Source: Thermodesulfobacteriota bacterium
GTDB taxonomy: Bacteria; Desulfobacterota_D; UBA1144; Nemesobacterales; UBA2774
Assembly: GCA_039028315.1 (NCBI GenBank)
Contig: JBCCIH010000036.1
Span: 1 to 13,586 of the forward strand
Reading direction: 5' to 3'
Length of the DNA: 13,586 bases
This document shows positions 7,917 to 13,586 of this stretch, piece after piece (position 1 is the stretch's first letter; each line of letters starts with the position of its first letter). The position numbers and the translations under genes were made by a program. A model generated the notes under the pieces. The model did no database searches. It was given only the letters and a program-made list of their open reading frames with translations, and had not been told where the DNA came from.

Positions 7917-8888
7917 TTAGCCTTGAGCGTACTGTGGAACCATGAAACGATGACGCATTGTGTATTTGAACGGTGTTGAGTAAAGAAGTGGTCCAAAATC
8001 GTCTTCGGTTCTTGTAACTGTTTTTGTCCAAAGGGTCTGAGCCGGTGGAATAATGAGGTTAAATGTGAAGGAGATAAGTCCAACAACCTCTGTAGCCGGA
8101 ATCTGACCACCCATGTAATCAAATGGGGTTCCAGACATGTACCATGAGCGAATATCATCGCCTGTAGCGGTTCTGATACTTTCAGGGTTTAGCTGGAAGC
8201 GATGTCCTGTTCCAAATCCTGGTGGTAGCTCTGATGGTAGATATGTAACCTCATGAATACTTGTGGTTACGTCTGGTCTTGTTGTGATTCTGTAATTCAT
8301 ACGGCCCCAATCTGTCTTTCCATAAAATGTTGGTCTTGTGGAAAGAGGTTTGTCGGAATAACGACCGTTTGCTGTGTGAAGAACATATCCTCTTCTTTCC
8401 ATTAGCATGTTGAAATAGTTGTTATTTGTTCCATGCTCAAAAGCAGCGATGTAAGCAGCTTTTTTAGGGAATCCGAAAGGCTCTTTACCAGCAAAAATTG
8501 GGGAATCGTTTGAAAGGTACATATATGGATAGTAACCAGCTTTGTAGATAGCGCCGTCGCCGGTGTCTACTGTAGCTGAGAATGTTACACCAAACTCCAT
8601 GTATGGTCCTAACATTGTGTTTCTGTGAATTACATACCAGAACTCAATAACGTCGTCCTGAATCACGATTGGCTCAGGTGTAATTCCCTGCATAGCAGCG
8701 TGATCAGCGCGGATAACATAAGCCATCCAACGACTTTCTGTGTATGTTAATGGAACGATGTCATAGTCAAATACTGGGTCAGCCACACCTTGTGATATGA
8801 TGTGGATTCTATCTCTATCCAGCGGTAAAGGTGGAACCTCACCTTCAGCTAGCCATGGATAGCTATATTCATTTGCTTGTAAACCCAT
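7917..8888 (-). CDS. Acetoacetate decarboxylase family protein, paralogue 1 (downstream gene)
   Basis: The 323-residue product has an acetoacetate decarboxylase (ADC) fold. Classical ADC turns acetoacetate into acetone and CO2 through a Schiff base on lysine. The signature segment is YMYLSNDSPIFAGKEPFGFPKK (121-143), matching the clostridial region around GREL..YPKK and giving K142 as the likely Schiff-base lysine with K143 beside it. E98 (GPYMEFG) matches the catalytic Glu76, and R53 (ESRW) is the likely match for Arg29. Pro-Glu-Pro (71-73) also fits the family. It is about 80 residues longer than clostridial ADC, with extra N- and C-terminal parts, so substrate and activity are uncertain; other family members act on different keto acids. 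There is no signal peptide. The start has AGGAGGT 8 nt upstream. It is the second gene of a two-gene operon, 80 bp after its paralogue. Confidence 0.88.
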   Translation of the reverse strand: MGLQANEYSYPWLAEGEVPPLPLDRDRIHIISQGVADPVFDYDIVPLTYTESRWMAYVIRADHAAMQGITPEPIVIQDDVIEFWYVIHRNTMLGPYMEFGVTFSATVDTGDGAIYKAGYYPYMYLSNDSPIFAGKEPFGFPKKAAYIAAFEHGTNNNYFNMLMERRGYVLHTANGRYSDKPLSTRPTFYGKTDWGRMNYRITTRPDVTTSIHEVTYLPSELPPGFGTGHRFQLNPESIRTATGDDIRSWYMSGTPFDYMGGQIPATEVVGLISFTFNLIIPPAQTLWTKTVTRTEDDFGPLLYSTPFKYTMRHRFMVPQYAQG

Positions 8889-8948
8889 TGCTAATACCTC
8901 CTAATTAAATTTTTATTCGTTTTTTTCAATTCTACTAAATAAAACACT

Positions 8949-8971
8949 TAAGGCTCAATTAATGTGCCTTA
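8949..8971 (-). promoter_or_regulatory. Intercistronic hairpin over the stop codon of the first ADC-like gene
   Basis: TAAGGC and GCCTTA form a 6-bp stem with an 11-nt AT-rich loop that overlaps the TAA stop of the upstream paralogue. Only a broken T-tract follows (GTGTTTTATTT), so it is a weak or partial terminator at best. It may set the relative levels of the two paralogues or stabilise the upstream message. Confidence 0.4.
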
Positions 8972-9940
8972 TGATCCCTGTGAAATTGGGAACTGCTGAC
9001 GTAGTCCATATTTATATGGAGTAGCGTATCCTCTGTAGCTAGCTGGACGCTCATATGTTTCTGTCCAAAGAACAACAGCTGGAGGAATAATAAGATCGAA
9101 TACGAAGGAAATACAACCTGTAACTTCCTGGATCTTACACTCAGCACCCAAGTTATCAAATGGGGTTGCCTGCTGGAACCAGTTAATAGCATCGCCAGAA
9201 GCTGTTCTTGTGTGCTCAGGCTTAATCTGGAAACGATGTCCTTTAACGTTGAATGCAGGTGGTAACTCTGATGGTAGATATGTTAGCTGCCACTCAGAAC
9301 TGGAAACGTCAGGTCTGGTGATAACTTTCATGTTAAATTTACCCCAATCTGTTTTACCGTAGAAATATGGAGGTTTAACTGGTTTATCGTCAAACTGTCC
9401 TGTTGCACTGTGGATTAGATATCCGTTACGTGACATAGCGAAACCAAAGAAGTCTGTTCCTTTCTCTCCACCGTGAACGGTGCATCTGATGTAGGACATT
9501 TTCTTTGGAAAACCAAGAACACGACCAGCGTCAACTGGGGCATCTCCGGTTAGGTACATATATGGATAGTAACCAGCTTTCCACACGTTACCTTTAGGGT
9601 CTGTGTATGTAGCAGATACTGTTAGACCCCACTCTAGGTATGGTCCTAACATTGTGTTTTTGTGGTCTACATACCAATACTCTGCTAAATCTGCATCCTC
9701 TCCATCCCATGGTACTAATGGTGGGTTAGGTAGAAGACGTGATCTGGTAGCCTCGTCTAAGCTTACAACAAAAGCTGACCAACGGCTATCAGTGTATGTT
9801 AGAGGAAGAACATCAATATCCCATAATGGATCTGATGGATTAGCAATAATCCATGTGTTGATGTCTCTCTCAATTGGAGGAGGTGGAACCTCCTTCGTTA
9901 GTTCCCAATACTTTGTAGGGACATTAAGATGACTTGGCAT
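8969..9940 (-). CDS. Acetoacetate decarboxylase family protein, paralogue 2 (upstream gene)
   Basis: First gene of the tandem pair, of the same length (323 residues) and closely similar to its neighbour throughout (shared KAGYYPYMYL, FYGKTDWG, TYLPSELPP, GHRFQ, LIIPPA). The ATG at 9940 was chosen because AGGAGG lies 9 nt upstream and the product then starts at the same point as the paralogue; an in-frame TTG at 9985 has no such site. The probable Schiff-base lysine is K146 (GFPKK), with K147 adjacent. E103 (GPYLEWG) matches the catalytic Glu, and R53 (DSRW) is kept. The residue after the GR of the signature is Val (GRVLGFPKK), where clostridial ADC has Glu and paralogue 1 has Lys-Glu; a second Arg (R60 in paralogue 1) is Ser here. 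These changes suggest the copies have diverged in substrate, or that one is a non-equivalent subunit of a mixed oligomer. Confidence 0.88.
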   Translation of the reverse strand: MPSHLNVPTKYWELTKEVPPPPIERDINTWIIANPSDPLWDIDVLPLTYTDSRWSAFVVSLDEATRSRLLPNPPLVPWDGEDADLAEYWYVDHKNTMLGPYLEWGLTVSATYTDPKGNVWKAGYYPYMYLTGDAPVDAGRVLGFPKKMSYIRCTVHGGEKGTDFFGFAMSRNGYLIHSATGQFDDKPVKPPYFYGKTDWGKFNMKVITRPDVSSSEWQLTYLPSELPPAFNVKGHRFQIKPEHTRTASGDAINWFQQATPFDNLGAECKIQEVTGCISFVFDLIIPPAVVLWTETYERPASYRGYATPYKYGLRQQFPISQGS

Positions 9941-10076
9941 ATATACAAACCTCCTAATATAGAATTTTAACCGGATTGTTGCCAACCCTAGAGGAGAAGC
10001 GTAGTTATTTCCTGGCTTATTTAAATAATCTATTTAAATATTTGCCTGATCTAAACCACGGTTCAAGACCCCATCT
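9941..10076 (-). promoter_or_regulatory. Long AT-rich leader of the ADC-like operon with tandem palindromes
   Basis: From the predicted transcript start near 10076 to the ATG at 9940 there are about 135 untranslated nt. Within them TATTTAAATA, itself a perfect palindrome, occurs twice (10018-10027 and 10031-10040) separated by ATC. GGC (10014-10016) and GCC (10044-10046) flank the pair, so the RNA can also fold into one long stem. This could be a double operator downstream of the start point or a structured 5' leader. No known riboswitch consensus is recognised. Confidence 0.5.
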
Positions 10077-10082
10077 CAAGTA

Positions 10083-10112
10083 TTTATATCAAAGATTAGG
10101 GGCACTTGTCAA
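10083..10112 (-). promoter_or_regulatory. Strong sigma70-type promoter for the ADC-like pair
   Basis: The minus strand carries a consensus -35 TTGACA (10112-10107), an 18-nt spacer, and a -10 TATAAA (10088-10083). Just upstream of the -35 is an A-rich tract (AAAAGAAAAAAACC) that looks like an UP element. It is the best promoter match in the window and lies in the gap after the sirtuin gene, so the pair can be transcribed independently. Confidence 0.78.
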
Positions 10113-10189
10113 GAGGTTTTTTTCTTTTGGATGAAAATATCTTAAGTTTTTTACTTAATTTTATAAAATTGGGTTATTTTGCTTAAAAA

Positions 10190-10969
10190 TTAGGCATTTT
10201 CTTGGTCCAAAAGGCTGCTAACCACTGATGAAAACTCACCTATCTTCTGGTTTACAACAAATTCTGCCTCTGAATCAAAGGGAGTTGGGGTTAAATTTAG
10301 TACAATTATCTTGGCTCCGCCCCTTATTGCGATGTCAGGAAGCGAATTTGCCGGGGAAACCTGCAAAGAAGAGCCGATGGCTATAAACAGATCAGCGGCT
10401 TTTGAAAGCTCAACAGAGCTCTCCCAGGGCCTTGTAGGGAGCATTTCTCCAAAAAATACGGCGTTAGGCTTTAGAACTCCTCCGCATTCGGCGCACAAAG
10501 GCGGATTTTGGCCTGAAACCACCCTTTCCATAGCCTCATCCATTGACCCGAGCACATTACAGTCCAAACAAACTGACCATCTAAGAGAGCCGTGCAGTTC
10601 GTGAACTACACCTGAGCCTGCGTCTTGATGGAGTCCGTCTACGTTTTGGGTAATAATTCCGTTTAAAAGGTCTCTATTCTCAAGTTCGGCAAGCATATAA
10701 TGAGCGGGATTCGGTTTTGCATCCTTTCTCACTGAGTAGAGATCAAGGGAATAATCATAGTAACGAGTAGGATCTTCTATAAAACTGTCTAAAGATACAA
10801 CCGACATATCTACATTCTCCCACATACCTGTCCCGGGGGATCTGTAGTCTGGGATGCCTGATTCAGTGCTTATCCCTGCTCCGGTCATAGCGACTACGTT
10901 TTCAGAAGATTTAACCAGATCTAAAAACAGTTTTGCTTTTTCCTCTATATCGCTCATTTCTCTAACCAT
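10190..10969 (-). CDS. Sirtuin, NAD-dependent protein deacylase (Sir2/CobB family)
   Basis: NAD-dependent lysine deacylase, which moves an acyl group from protein lysine to ADP-ribose and releases nicotinamide. In bacteria its targets include acyl-CoA synthetases and other metabolic enzymes. Clear motifs are GAGIS (30-34) and GIPDYRS (39-45) in the NAD site, TQNVDGLH (107-114), the catalytic His H126 (HELHG), four zinc cysteines C134, C137, C159 and C162, and GSSLQVSPAN (199-208). Its length of 259 is normal. A YSVR tetrapeptide (78-81) resembles the YxxR of desuccinylating sirtuins but lies closer to the following PN motif than in CobB, so substrate class cannot be decided. The ATG at 10969 sits right against the T-run of the thiolase terminator; Met5 (10957, MSDIEE) is an alternative start, and neither has a good ribosome binding site. 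No clear terminator follows. Confidence 0.95.
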   Translation of the reverse strand: MVREMSDIEEKAKLFLDLVKSSENVVAMTGAGISTESGIPDYRSPGTGMWENVDMSVVSLDSFIEDPTRYYDYSLDLYSVRKDAKPNPAHYMLAELENRDLLNGIITQNVDGLHQDAGSGVVHELHGSLRWSVCLDCNVLGSMDEAMERVVSGQNPPLCAECGGVLKPNAVFFGEMLPTRPWESSVELSKAADLFIAIGSSLQVSPANSLPDIAIRGGAKIIVLNLTPTPFDSEAEFVVNQKIGEFSSVVSSLLDQENA

Positions 10970-10971
10970 AT

Positions 10972-10998
10972 AAAAAAGGGGGTGAATTACTCACCCCC
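10972..10998 (-). terminator. Intrinsic terminator between thiolase and sirtuin
   Basis: GGGGGTGA (10998-10991 on the minus strand) and TCACCCCC (10985-10978) form a perfect 8-bp GC-rich stem with a 5-nt loop, followed by TTTTTT (10977-10972). This is textbook terminator form. The sirtuin reading frame begins within 3-15 nt of the T-run. Confidence 0.9.
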
Positions 10999-11018
10999 TC
11001 TCATTAATTATCAAAATT

Positions 11019-11048
11019 TATATACTCAGTTTGAATTCTATTTTCCAA
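11019..11048 (-). promoter_or_regulatory. Possible sirtuin promoter lying before the terminator
   Basis: On the minus strand TTGGAA (11048-11043), which overlaps the last codons of the thiolase gene, and TATATA (11024-11019) are 18 nt apart. Transcription from here would start near 11012 and pass through the terminator hairpin before reaching the sirtuin, so the hairpin would act as an attenuator. The match is moderate only. Confidence 0.3.
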
Positions 11049-12189
11049 GAACGCTAACAACACAGGTAATGCCGTCCATGGAAGGCTGGGCTCCGCCCAT
11101 TGTCTCAATCACTCCCACATTTGCGTTTTCCTGCTGACGCTTGCCGGCTTCTCCTCTTAGCTGCCATACGATCTCTGCTGTCTGAAGAAGGCCAGTTGCT
11201 CCAACCGGGTGTCCTCTGGATAAAAGTCCGCCTCCTGGGTTAACGGCAATACCGCCTGAGTTGATCCAGGTGCTTCCGTCTTCAATTAGTCTAGCGCCCT
11301 CCCCTTTCTCACAGAAGCCAAGAGCTTCATAAACCATCATCTCTGCAATTGAGAAAGCGTCGTGTATTTCAGCTACGTCCATATCCTCAGGTCCAAGTCC
11401 TGCCATCTCGTACGCCAGCTTAGATGTTCTAGATACGTTCTCTGAAGGATCGCAAGTAAGACCTGTTGGGCTTGAGTACTTGCCTGACTGAGCAACGCAG
11501 CCTAAAACCTTAATAGGTGTTTTGGTCGCAAGCTTGTCTACTAGATCGGCTGAGCATAAAACCGCGGCTGCTGAGGCGTCGCCCACAGGACAGCACATAT
11601 TTCGGGTTAGTGGGTCAGCGATCATAGGTGAATCAAGCACTTCTTCAATTGTCATTTCTTTGTTGTACTGAGCTAGAGGGTTAAGAGATGCATGGTATCT
11701 ACTCTTTACTACAACTTTTGCGAGCTGCTCGGGTGATACGTCGTATTCCATCATATATCTTTTTGCTCTCATAGCATAAAGACCAGGCATACCCATTCCA
11801 AGCGCAACTTCGATATCGTCTTCTTCAAGCGGCAGTGGGCCTCCTGAAAGTACTCGGCTTAGGTTTTCGATTCCTAAAGCTAGCGCAATGTCATACTGAC
11901 CGTAAGCAATAGTTCTCCATGCTTCCCAAAAAGAGAGGGTTCCGCTTCCGCATGCTCCCTCAACATTAATAGTAGGTTGACCAACAAGGCCAATTTCTTT
12001 AAGAGTTCTTTGTCCTACCCCCATTCCTTGATAAACGTGTCCGCAAAAAGCAATCTCAATTTTTCTAGGGTGAATCCCTGCATCTTGAATAGCGGCCCAG
12101 GCAGCTTCTCTGCCGAGCACGTGTGCGGCTTTATCAGGAAACCTTCCGCAAGCTGTTGTTCCGACTCCTAATATATAAACGTCTCTCAT
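11038..12189 (-). CDS. SCP-x-like thiolase (acetyl-CoA acetyltransferase family)
   Basis: Thiolase-fold enzyme of the sterol-carrier-protein-x type. Such proteins cleave or form beta-ketoacyl-CoA in degradation of fatty acids, branched chains or steroid side chains; some act as condensing or aldolase partners with a DUF35 zinc-ribbon protein. The 383-residue product has the acyl-accepting cysteine C80 (VEGACGSG), H276 in the HDAF motif that marks SCP-x-like members (classical thiolases have NEAF), and H327 in GHPVGATG. The C-terminal CxG cysteine of ordinary thiolases is missing: the spot reads MGGAQPSMDG (364-373). This is common in the subfamily and means biosynthetic thiolase activity should not be assumed. 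The start has GGAGGAG 5 nt upstream. It is flanked by terminators on both sides and thus probably monocistronic. No DUF35 gene is visible. Confidence 0.93.
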   Translation of the reverse strand: MRDVYILGVGTTACGRFPDKAAHVLGREAAWAAIQDAGIHPRKIEIAFCGHVYQGMGVGQRTLKEIGLVGQPTINVEGACGSGTLSFWEAWRTIAYGQYDIALALGIENLSRVLSGGPLPLEEDDIEVALGMGMPGLYAMRAKRYMMEYDVSPEQLAKVVVKSRYHASLNPLAQYNKEMTIEEVLDSPMIADPLTRNMCCPVGDASAAAVLCSADLVDKLATKTPIKVLGCVAQSGKYSSPTGLTCDPSENVSRTSKLAYEMAGLGPEDMDVAEIHDAFSIAEMMVYEALGFCEKGEGARLIEDGSTWINSGGIAVNPGGGLLSRGHPVGATGLLQTAEIVWQLRGEAGKRQQENANVGVIETMGGAQPSMDGITCVVSVLGK

Positions 12190-12222
12190 AATAACTCCTC
12201 CGGCTTTTTAATTTCAGGCACT

Positions 12223-12228
12223 ATTATA
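12223..12228 (-). promoter_or_regulatory. Possible -10 box for the thiolase gene
   Basis: A perfect TATAAT on the minus strand lies about 34 nt before the thiolase ATG, directly after the T-rich tail of the channel-gene terminator. No good -35 is present at 17 nt, only T-rich sequence, so the promoter is tentative. Confidence 0.35.
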
Positions 12229-12244
12229 TATGAAAAACCCTAAA

Positions 12245-12287
12245 AATAAAAAAAGAGGGTTACGGCTCTATGTCCATAACCCTCTTT
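12245..12287 (-). terminator. Intrinsic terminator of the AmiS/UreI-like gene
   Basis: AAAGAGGGTTA (12287-12277 on the minus strand) and TAACCCTCTTT (12262-12252) are a perfect 11-bp stem with a 14-nt loop, followed by a T-rich tail. It lies about 37 nt past the stop codon of the channel gene. Confidence 0.92.
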
Positions 12288-12323
12288 GGTAAACAAACTC
12301 TGTTATAAATATTTTTTAAATTA

Positions 12324-12863
12324 TTAACCAGCGCTGAGAGCCGTGATTGGTCCCCATTTACCGGTAAGTAGTAGCATTCCAGGAATTAGAAGTGTTAGGA
12401 ACGCCTCAATTAGGAACAGCCATGCAACTGCAGGAGCAATAGCTTTTCCAAGTGAGAACACTAAGAATGCCAAGAACACCAGCAATGCCCATGCCCAACA
12501 GAATAGAGCATAGTACATCATGCCTGGGATAGCAGCTTCTAAACTATAGAAGTGATAGCCGTACCAAACGAATACGATTGTGGCAAACAAGCAATACCAT
12601 CCTAGACCTTTAGCGTCATATCCGTGAATAAAGATTCCAGCAACCATGAAGTATATCAATGCGAACACCGAAACCAGAGCGGTAGCAGCTGTTAACTGCT
12701 GATCGTGTAGCTTCCATGCTGCGATTAAAATTAACACAGCTACTGCAAAATTTAATACACCGACTTCTTTAGCCCCAGTTTTTCCCAAAACGGTCATACC
12801 GTTAGCGAAGAACACGAAGCCTACTAGCAACAAAACATAGCCAAGCAACATATCTATTGCCAT
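12324..12863 (-). CDS. AmiS/UreI family urea or short-chain amide channel
   Basis: Inner-membrane channel of the AmiS/UreI family, which passes urea (H. pylori UreI, acid-gated) or short aliphatic amides (AmiS). The 179-residue product has six predicted helices at about 5-22, 33-50, 58-79, 87-106, 114-137 and 143-165. Family landmarks line up with UreI: LGYVLLLVGFVFFANG near the N-terminus, K..VGVLNFAV in helix 2, GLGWYCLFA in helix 4, CWAWALL in helix 5 and LIEAFLTLLIPG in helix 6 (E153 corresponds to the conserved Glu of IIEGILT). It lacks the long periplasmic loop and the histidines that gate H. pylori UreI, so acid gating is not expected. The ATG at 12863 follows AAGGAGG (about 11 nt) and a nearer GGAG. 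No urease, amidase or formamidase gene is in the window. It has its own promoter and terminator and is a single-gene unit. Confidence 0.88.
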   Translation of the reverse strand: MAIDMLLGYVLLLVGFVFFANGMTVLGKTGAKEVGVLNFAVAVLILIAAWKLHDQQLTAATALVSVFALIYFMVAGIFIHGYDAKGLGWYCLFATIVFVWYGYHFYSLEAAIPGMMYYALFCWAWALLVFLAFLVFSLGKAIAPAVAWLFLIEAFLTLLIPGMLLLTGKWGPITALSAG

Positions 12864-12897
12864 TTCTCTCCATACCTCCTTAAAGTTTTTGTATTTA

Positions 12898-12934
12898 CTT
12901 GTGGAGCGTTTGTGGACTTTCCACCTTCCACAAA
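12898..12934 (-). promoter_or_regulatory. Four GTGGA/TCCAC boxes in the leader of the channel gene
   Basis: Read on the minus strand, TTTGTGGA (12934-12927), a second GTGGA (12924-12920), TCCAC (12916-12912, within TCCACAAA) and TCCACAA (12904-12898) follow one another within 37 nt. TTTGTGGA and TCCACAAA (12909-12916) form a perfect 8-bp stem with a 10-nt loop. GTGGA-AAG-TCCAC is a tighter alternative, and the last TCCACAA can compete for the first TTGTGGA. The cluster begins about 12 nt after the predicted transcript start and ends about 35 nt before the ATG. It may be a multi-site operator or a switching RNA leader. Confidence 0.55.
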
Positions 12935-12954
12935 GTTTTCTCTATGAAATAGGA

Positions 12955-12982
12955 TTTATCACATTTGGCATATCTATGTCAA
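12955..12982 (-). promoter_or_regulatory. Sigma70-type promoter for the AmiS/UreI-like gene
   Basis: The minus strand carries a consensus TTGACA (12982-12977), then a 16-nt spacer and GATAAA (12960-12955) preceded by TGT, an extended -10 form. ATAAAT at 17-nt spacing is an equal choice. The transcript would start near 12946. Confidence 0.65.
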
Positions 12983-13015
12983 GTCACTTTTTTGGTATTT
13001 GGGCATATTTCATAG

Positions 13016-13057
13016 AAAAAACCCCCATCAAAAAAATAATTTATTCAATGATGGGGG
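13016..13057 (-). terminator. Intrinsic terminator of the MaoC-like gene
   Basis: CCCCCATCA (13057-13049 on the minus strand) and TGATGGGGG (13030-13022) make a perfect 9-bp stem with an 18-nt AT-rich loop, followed by TTTTTT (13021-13016). It lies about 85 nt past the stop codon. Confidence 0.9.
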
Positions 13058-13141
13058 CATGTTATGTGAATTTAATGTTTATAAACGGGAAATAGACAAT
13101 TTTTTAAGTATTTTAGCTATACTTAAAGAAATTTGGTGAAA

Positions 13142-13586
13142 TTATCCTTCTTCTCTTCTTTGCACCAAAATTACCCATTTACCCTTTTGCACGACGTCGC
13201 CGGCCTGGTTGTGCACTAGAACCTCAAAAATGAAAAATCCCATATTAGGTCTTTTGTGCTCTTTTTTCTCAACCAGCTTACGTGTAATGTGAATGGTGTC
13301 GCCGAACTTTACAGCGCCTGAGAACCTCCAGTCCTCAAGTCCCATAAAAGCGATTGTTGCCAGACGGGGCATTGTAAACCATAGCCCTGAAGCAACGCTA
13401 AGAACGCATAGCCCGTGAGCTACCCTGCCCTTAAAGACGGTTTTCTGGGCAAACTCCTCGTCTATATGCATGTTGTTAAAATCTCCGGACAGCCTGCAGC
13501 GTCCGAAAATACTTCTCCACATACTCAGTGACCTGAGAGTGGGCCTGAAAGACATATTTTATCAGCCGGCGTGGCAGACTCCTCCG
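13142..13586 (-). pseudogene. MaoC-like hot-dog hydratase/dehydratase, probably frameshifted, start outside window
   Basis: MaoC-domain enzyme of the enoyl-CoA hydratase 2 type, which adds water to enoyl-CoA or removes it from 3-hydroxyacyl-CoA. The open frame 13142-13555 (137 codons) contains the hydratase motif SGDFNNMHIDEEFA with catalytic Asp and His, then GRVAHGL and the rest of a normal MaoC domain. Before SGDFN, however, this frame reads SMWRSIFGRC, unlike the family. The neighbouring frame upstream reads KYVFQAHSQVTEYVEKYF, which matches the usual MaoC N-terminal strand and helix (VTE..V..F..L) at exactly the right spacing. The two frames must be joined near 13490-13500, where removing 7 nt (CTGCAGG) would give ..YFRTLSGDFN, or 1 nt would give two extra residues. 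The domain is therefore broken by a real frameshift or a sequence error. The ATG at 13555 is unlikely to be the native start. A well-formed terminator follows. Confidence 0.75.

Noticed and set aside
7823..8158. Minus-strand frame overlapping the end of ADC-like paralogue 1
   Set aside because: It overlaps the real gene in another frame and runs through the terminator.
9603..9932. Plus-strand 109-codon frame opposite ADC-like paralogue 2
   Set aside because: It is antisense to a conserved gene, with no start signal and no domain.
8969..9985. Longer 338-residue form of ADC-like paralogue 2 from a TTG
   Set aside because: The ATG at 9940 has an ideal AGGAGG site and matches the length of the paralogue; the extra 15 residues are basic and unlike the family.
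10044..10075. tRNA-like GGTTCAAGACC segment in the ADC leader
   Set aside because: The flanking bases do not form a T-arm stem, and no acceptor or anticodon arms can be drawn.
12889..13095. Plus-strand 68-codon open frame
   Set aside because: It lies over the promoter, leader boxes and terminator of minus-strand genes, has no ribosome binding site, and reads through a terminator hairpin.
1..13586. A dedicated defence system, prophage or CRISPR array
   Set aside because: Lhr, the HerA-like ATPase and the sirtuin have relatives in defence islands. Here each resembles its housekeeping family, they are not linked in one operon, and there are no repeat arrays, integrase or phage genes.

Overview
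The window looks like part of a bacterial chromosome, with strong AGGAGG-type ribosome binding sites, sigma70-like promoters and intrinsic terminators. No rRNA, tRNA, CRISPR array or insertion sequence was seen. Coding DNA has intermediate GC, while the gaps between genes are very AT-rich. Nothing fixes the taxonomy. A long Lhr helicase with SCP-x type thiolase, MaoC and long acetoacetate-decarboxylase-like genes would suit a delta-proteobacteria-like or candidate-phylum lineage, but that is only a guess.

Left part (1-7797), mainly nucleic-acid maintenance. The plus strand carries most of a long Lhr superfamily-2 helicase, whose N-terminus lies off the left edge. About 650 bp of AT-rich DNA without a convincing gene follows. 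Then, on the minus strand, come endonuclease IV (nfo) and, 40 bp downstream, a HerA/DUF853 (YjgR-like) ATPase. Divergent from nfo is a 169-residue gene of unknown function that starts with TTG.

Right part (7842-13586), all on the minus strand and mostly acyl-CoA, keto-acid and small-solute metabolism. In order of transcription it holds a MaoC-like hydratase/dehydratase that seems frameshifted near its N-terminus, a six-helix AmiS/UreI-type channel, an SCP-x-like thiolase, a sirtuin, and a tandem pair of 323-residue acetoacetate-decarboxylase-family paralogues. A good intrinsic terminator follows MaoC, the channel, the thiolase and the second decarboxylase gene, so the block is a row of short transcription units, not one operon. 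The decarboxylase pair has the best promoter in the window, an upstream A-tract, a leader of about 135 nt with two tandem 10-bp palindromes, and strong ribosome binding sites, which suggests high and controlled expression.

A possible common theme is turnover of acyl-CoA and beta-keto acids: MaoC and thiolase on CoA esters, decarboxylase-like enzymes on keto-acids, and a sirtuin that could deacylate metabolic enzymes. That link is inferred from proximity alone. The least explained items are the duplicated decarboxylase pair with its leader, the four GTGGA/TCCAC boxes in the leader of the channel gene, the terminator squeezed between thiolase and sirtuin, and the MaoC frameshift.
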